Shown piece by piece: positions 7,318-8,048 of a stretch of 8,048 nt of DNA (the stretch's first letter is position 1; each line of letters opens with the position of its first letter). A program made the translations under genes and the position numbers. The stretch is from Flavobacteriales bacterium (lineage in GTDB: Bacteria; Bacteroidota; Bacteroidia; Flavobacteriales; Flavobacteriaceae): NCBI GenBank assembly GCA_026983815.1, contig JALSTJ010000373.1, positions 1 to 8,048 of the forward strand, given 5' to 3'. The notes below the pieces were generated by a model. It was not told the origin of the DNA, ran no database searches, and worked only from the letters and a program-made list of their open reading frames with translations.

Positions 7318-8048
7318 ATGGCTGCAAAAAATGCAAAATTATCCAGAAGACAATTTCTCAAAGCCGGAGCAACTGCTGTTGTTTCATTGGCAGTAGTGGG
7401 AAGTGCAGCTTATTATCTAAAAGATAAAAGTGAAGTAGAAAAAACAGGTGTCATCAGACCTCCGGGGTCGCGTGAGGAGAACGAGTTTTTATATGCTTGT
7501 ATCAAATGCGGGCTTTGTGTCCAAATTTGTCCGGTTCATGCCATCAAATTAGCTGATTGGAATCATGGCTTGGCTTATGGAACTCCTTATATCGATGTAA
7601 ACCTACAAGCTTGCGATTTCTCTTGTGATGCGATTCAATGTGCCGAAACTTGTCCAACTGCGGCAATAAATTTTCAGATTTTTAAAGGAGCCGGAAATAA
7701 TGCTATTGAAGAATTAACAAAAAAATATAACGGAAAACTTCCGCCCAATGTCAATCCATTTCAAGTACAAATTGAAGCGATGAAAAGGGCTGACAAAATG
7801 GGAACAGCCAAAATTCCAAATCCTACACAATGCTTGGCACATAATGGACAAGGATACAAAGGAAAATTGGGAAAAACACATTCCTTGTTGAGACCTCCGG
7901 GAAAAACCGAACGTATATACATTGACGAAGTAGAAGTCAATAAAAAAATTTGTGATTTGTGTGTGGCTTATTGTCCTATCGGTGAAGATGCCATTCAATT
8001 GAAAGACTTGGGAGAAAATAAATTTCTACCCGAAGTTTTAGATGCTTG
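7318..8048 (+). CDS. nosG: NosG, Tat-exported ferredoxin-type protein (partial at right edge)
   Basis: The frame opens at ATG 7318, two bases after the nosD stop, and stays open for 243 codons to the window edge, so the C-terminus is missing. The N-terminus has a twin-arginine signal (SRRQFLK at 9-15) followed by a hydrophobic stretch with no clear cleavage site, so it may remain as a membrane anchor. Cysteine clusters typical of the NapG/MauM ferredoxin family follow: C61-x2-C64-x2-C67-x3-C71-P, then C99-x3-C103-x4-C108-x3-C112-P, then C212-x2-C215-x3-C219-P. The family carries [4Fe-4S] clusters and is thought to move electrons from menaquinol towards periplasmic acceptors. In clade II nos clusters NosG is encoded right after nosD and works with NosH and small cytochromes. 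The near-contiguous junction indicates co-transcription and probably coupled translation with nosD. Confidence 0.9.
   Translation, partial: MAAKNAKLSRRQFLKAGATAVVSLAVVGSAAYYLKDKSEVEKTGVIRPPGSREENEFLYACIKCGLCVQICPVHAIKLADWNHGLAYGTPYIDVNLQACDFSCDAIQCAETCPTAAINFQIFKGAGNNAIEELTKKYNGKLPPNVNPFQVQIEAMKRADKMGTAKIPNPTQCLAHNGQGYKGKLGKTHSLLRPPGKTERIYIDEVEVNKKICDLCVAYCPIGEDAIQLKDLGENKFLPEVLDA

Noticed and set aside
7245..7427. Small plus-strand ORF across the nosD-nosG junction
   Set aside because: It overlaps both nosD and the Tat signal region of nosG in another frame and has no supporting features.

Overview
The window comes from an AT-rich genome that looks like a member of the Bacteroidota, most likely Flavobacteriia or Bacteroidia. 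The evidence is the lack of Shine-Dalgarno sequences, a textbook Bacteroidota promoter (TTG, 20 nt, TAAATTTG), a lipoprotein signal peptide and clade II-type denitrification genes. It carries the 5' part of a clade II-type nitrous oxide reductase (nos) cluster, all on the + strand: the tail of an unidentified upstream gene, two tandem nosZ-like genes, a nosB-like membrane protein gene, nosD, and the start of nosG, which runs off the right edge.

The outstanding feature is the nosZ pair. Normal NosZ is a homodimer in which every subunit carries both copper centres: a seven-histidine CuZ cluster in the beta-propeller and a binuclear CuA site in the C-terminal cupredoxin domain. The CuZ of one subunit works with the CuA of the other. 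Here the two centres are divided between two adjacent full-length paralogues. The first (411-2597) keeps every CuA ligand but has lost all seven CuZ histidines. The second (2631-5042) keeps all seven CuZ histidines but has lost both cysteines, the second histidine and the methionine of CuA, and it has a C-terminal monohaem cytochrome c domain. Both frames are intact and the substitutions align without gaps at the ligand blocks. The simplest reading is a tandem duplication followed by complementary loss, giving an obligate heterodimeric N2O reductase with one working CuA-CuZ pair per dimer. This is inference from sequence and has not been tested.

Layout: 1-144 C-terminal fragment of an unknown protein; 145-410 AT-rich leader; 411-2597 CuA-only NosZ paralogue (secreted, helical C-terminal extension); 2631-5042 CuZ-only NosZ paralogue with cytochrome c (lipoprotein); 5043-5185 intergenic region with a strong hairpin followed by a promoter; 5186-5944 NosB-like four-helix membrane protein; 5949-5983 second hairpin; 5999-7315 NosD; 7318-8048 NosG (partial, Tat signal, Fe-S ferredoxin).

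Working model: NosG and other membrane proteins encoded beyond the window would pass electrons from the quinol pool towards periplasmic cytochromes. The cytochrome domain of the CuZ-bearing lipoprotein would then reduce CuA on the partner subunit, which returns electrons to CuZ, where N2O becomes N2. NosD, with an ABC transporter presumably encoded downstream, would support CuZ maturation. The hairpin and promoter between the nosZ pair and nosB suggest that the two enzyme subunits and the accessory genes are expressed as separate or partly separate transcripts.
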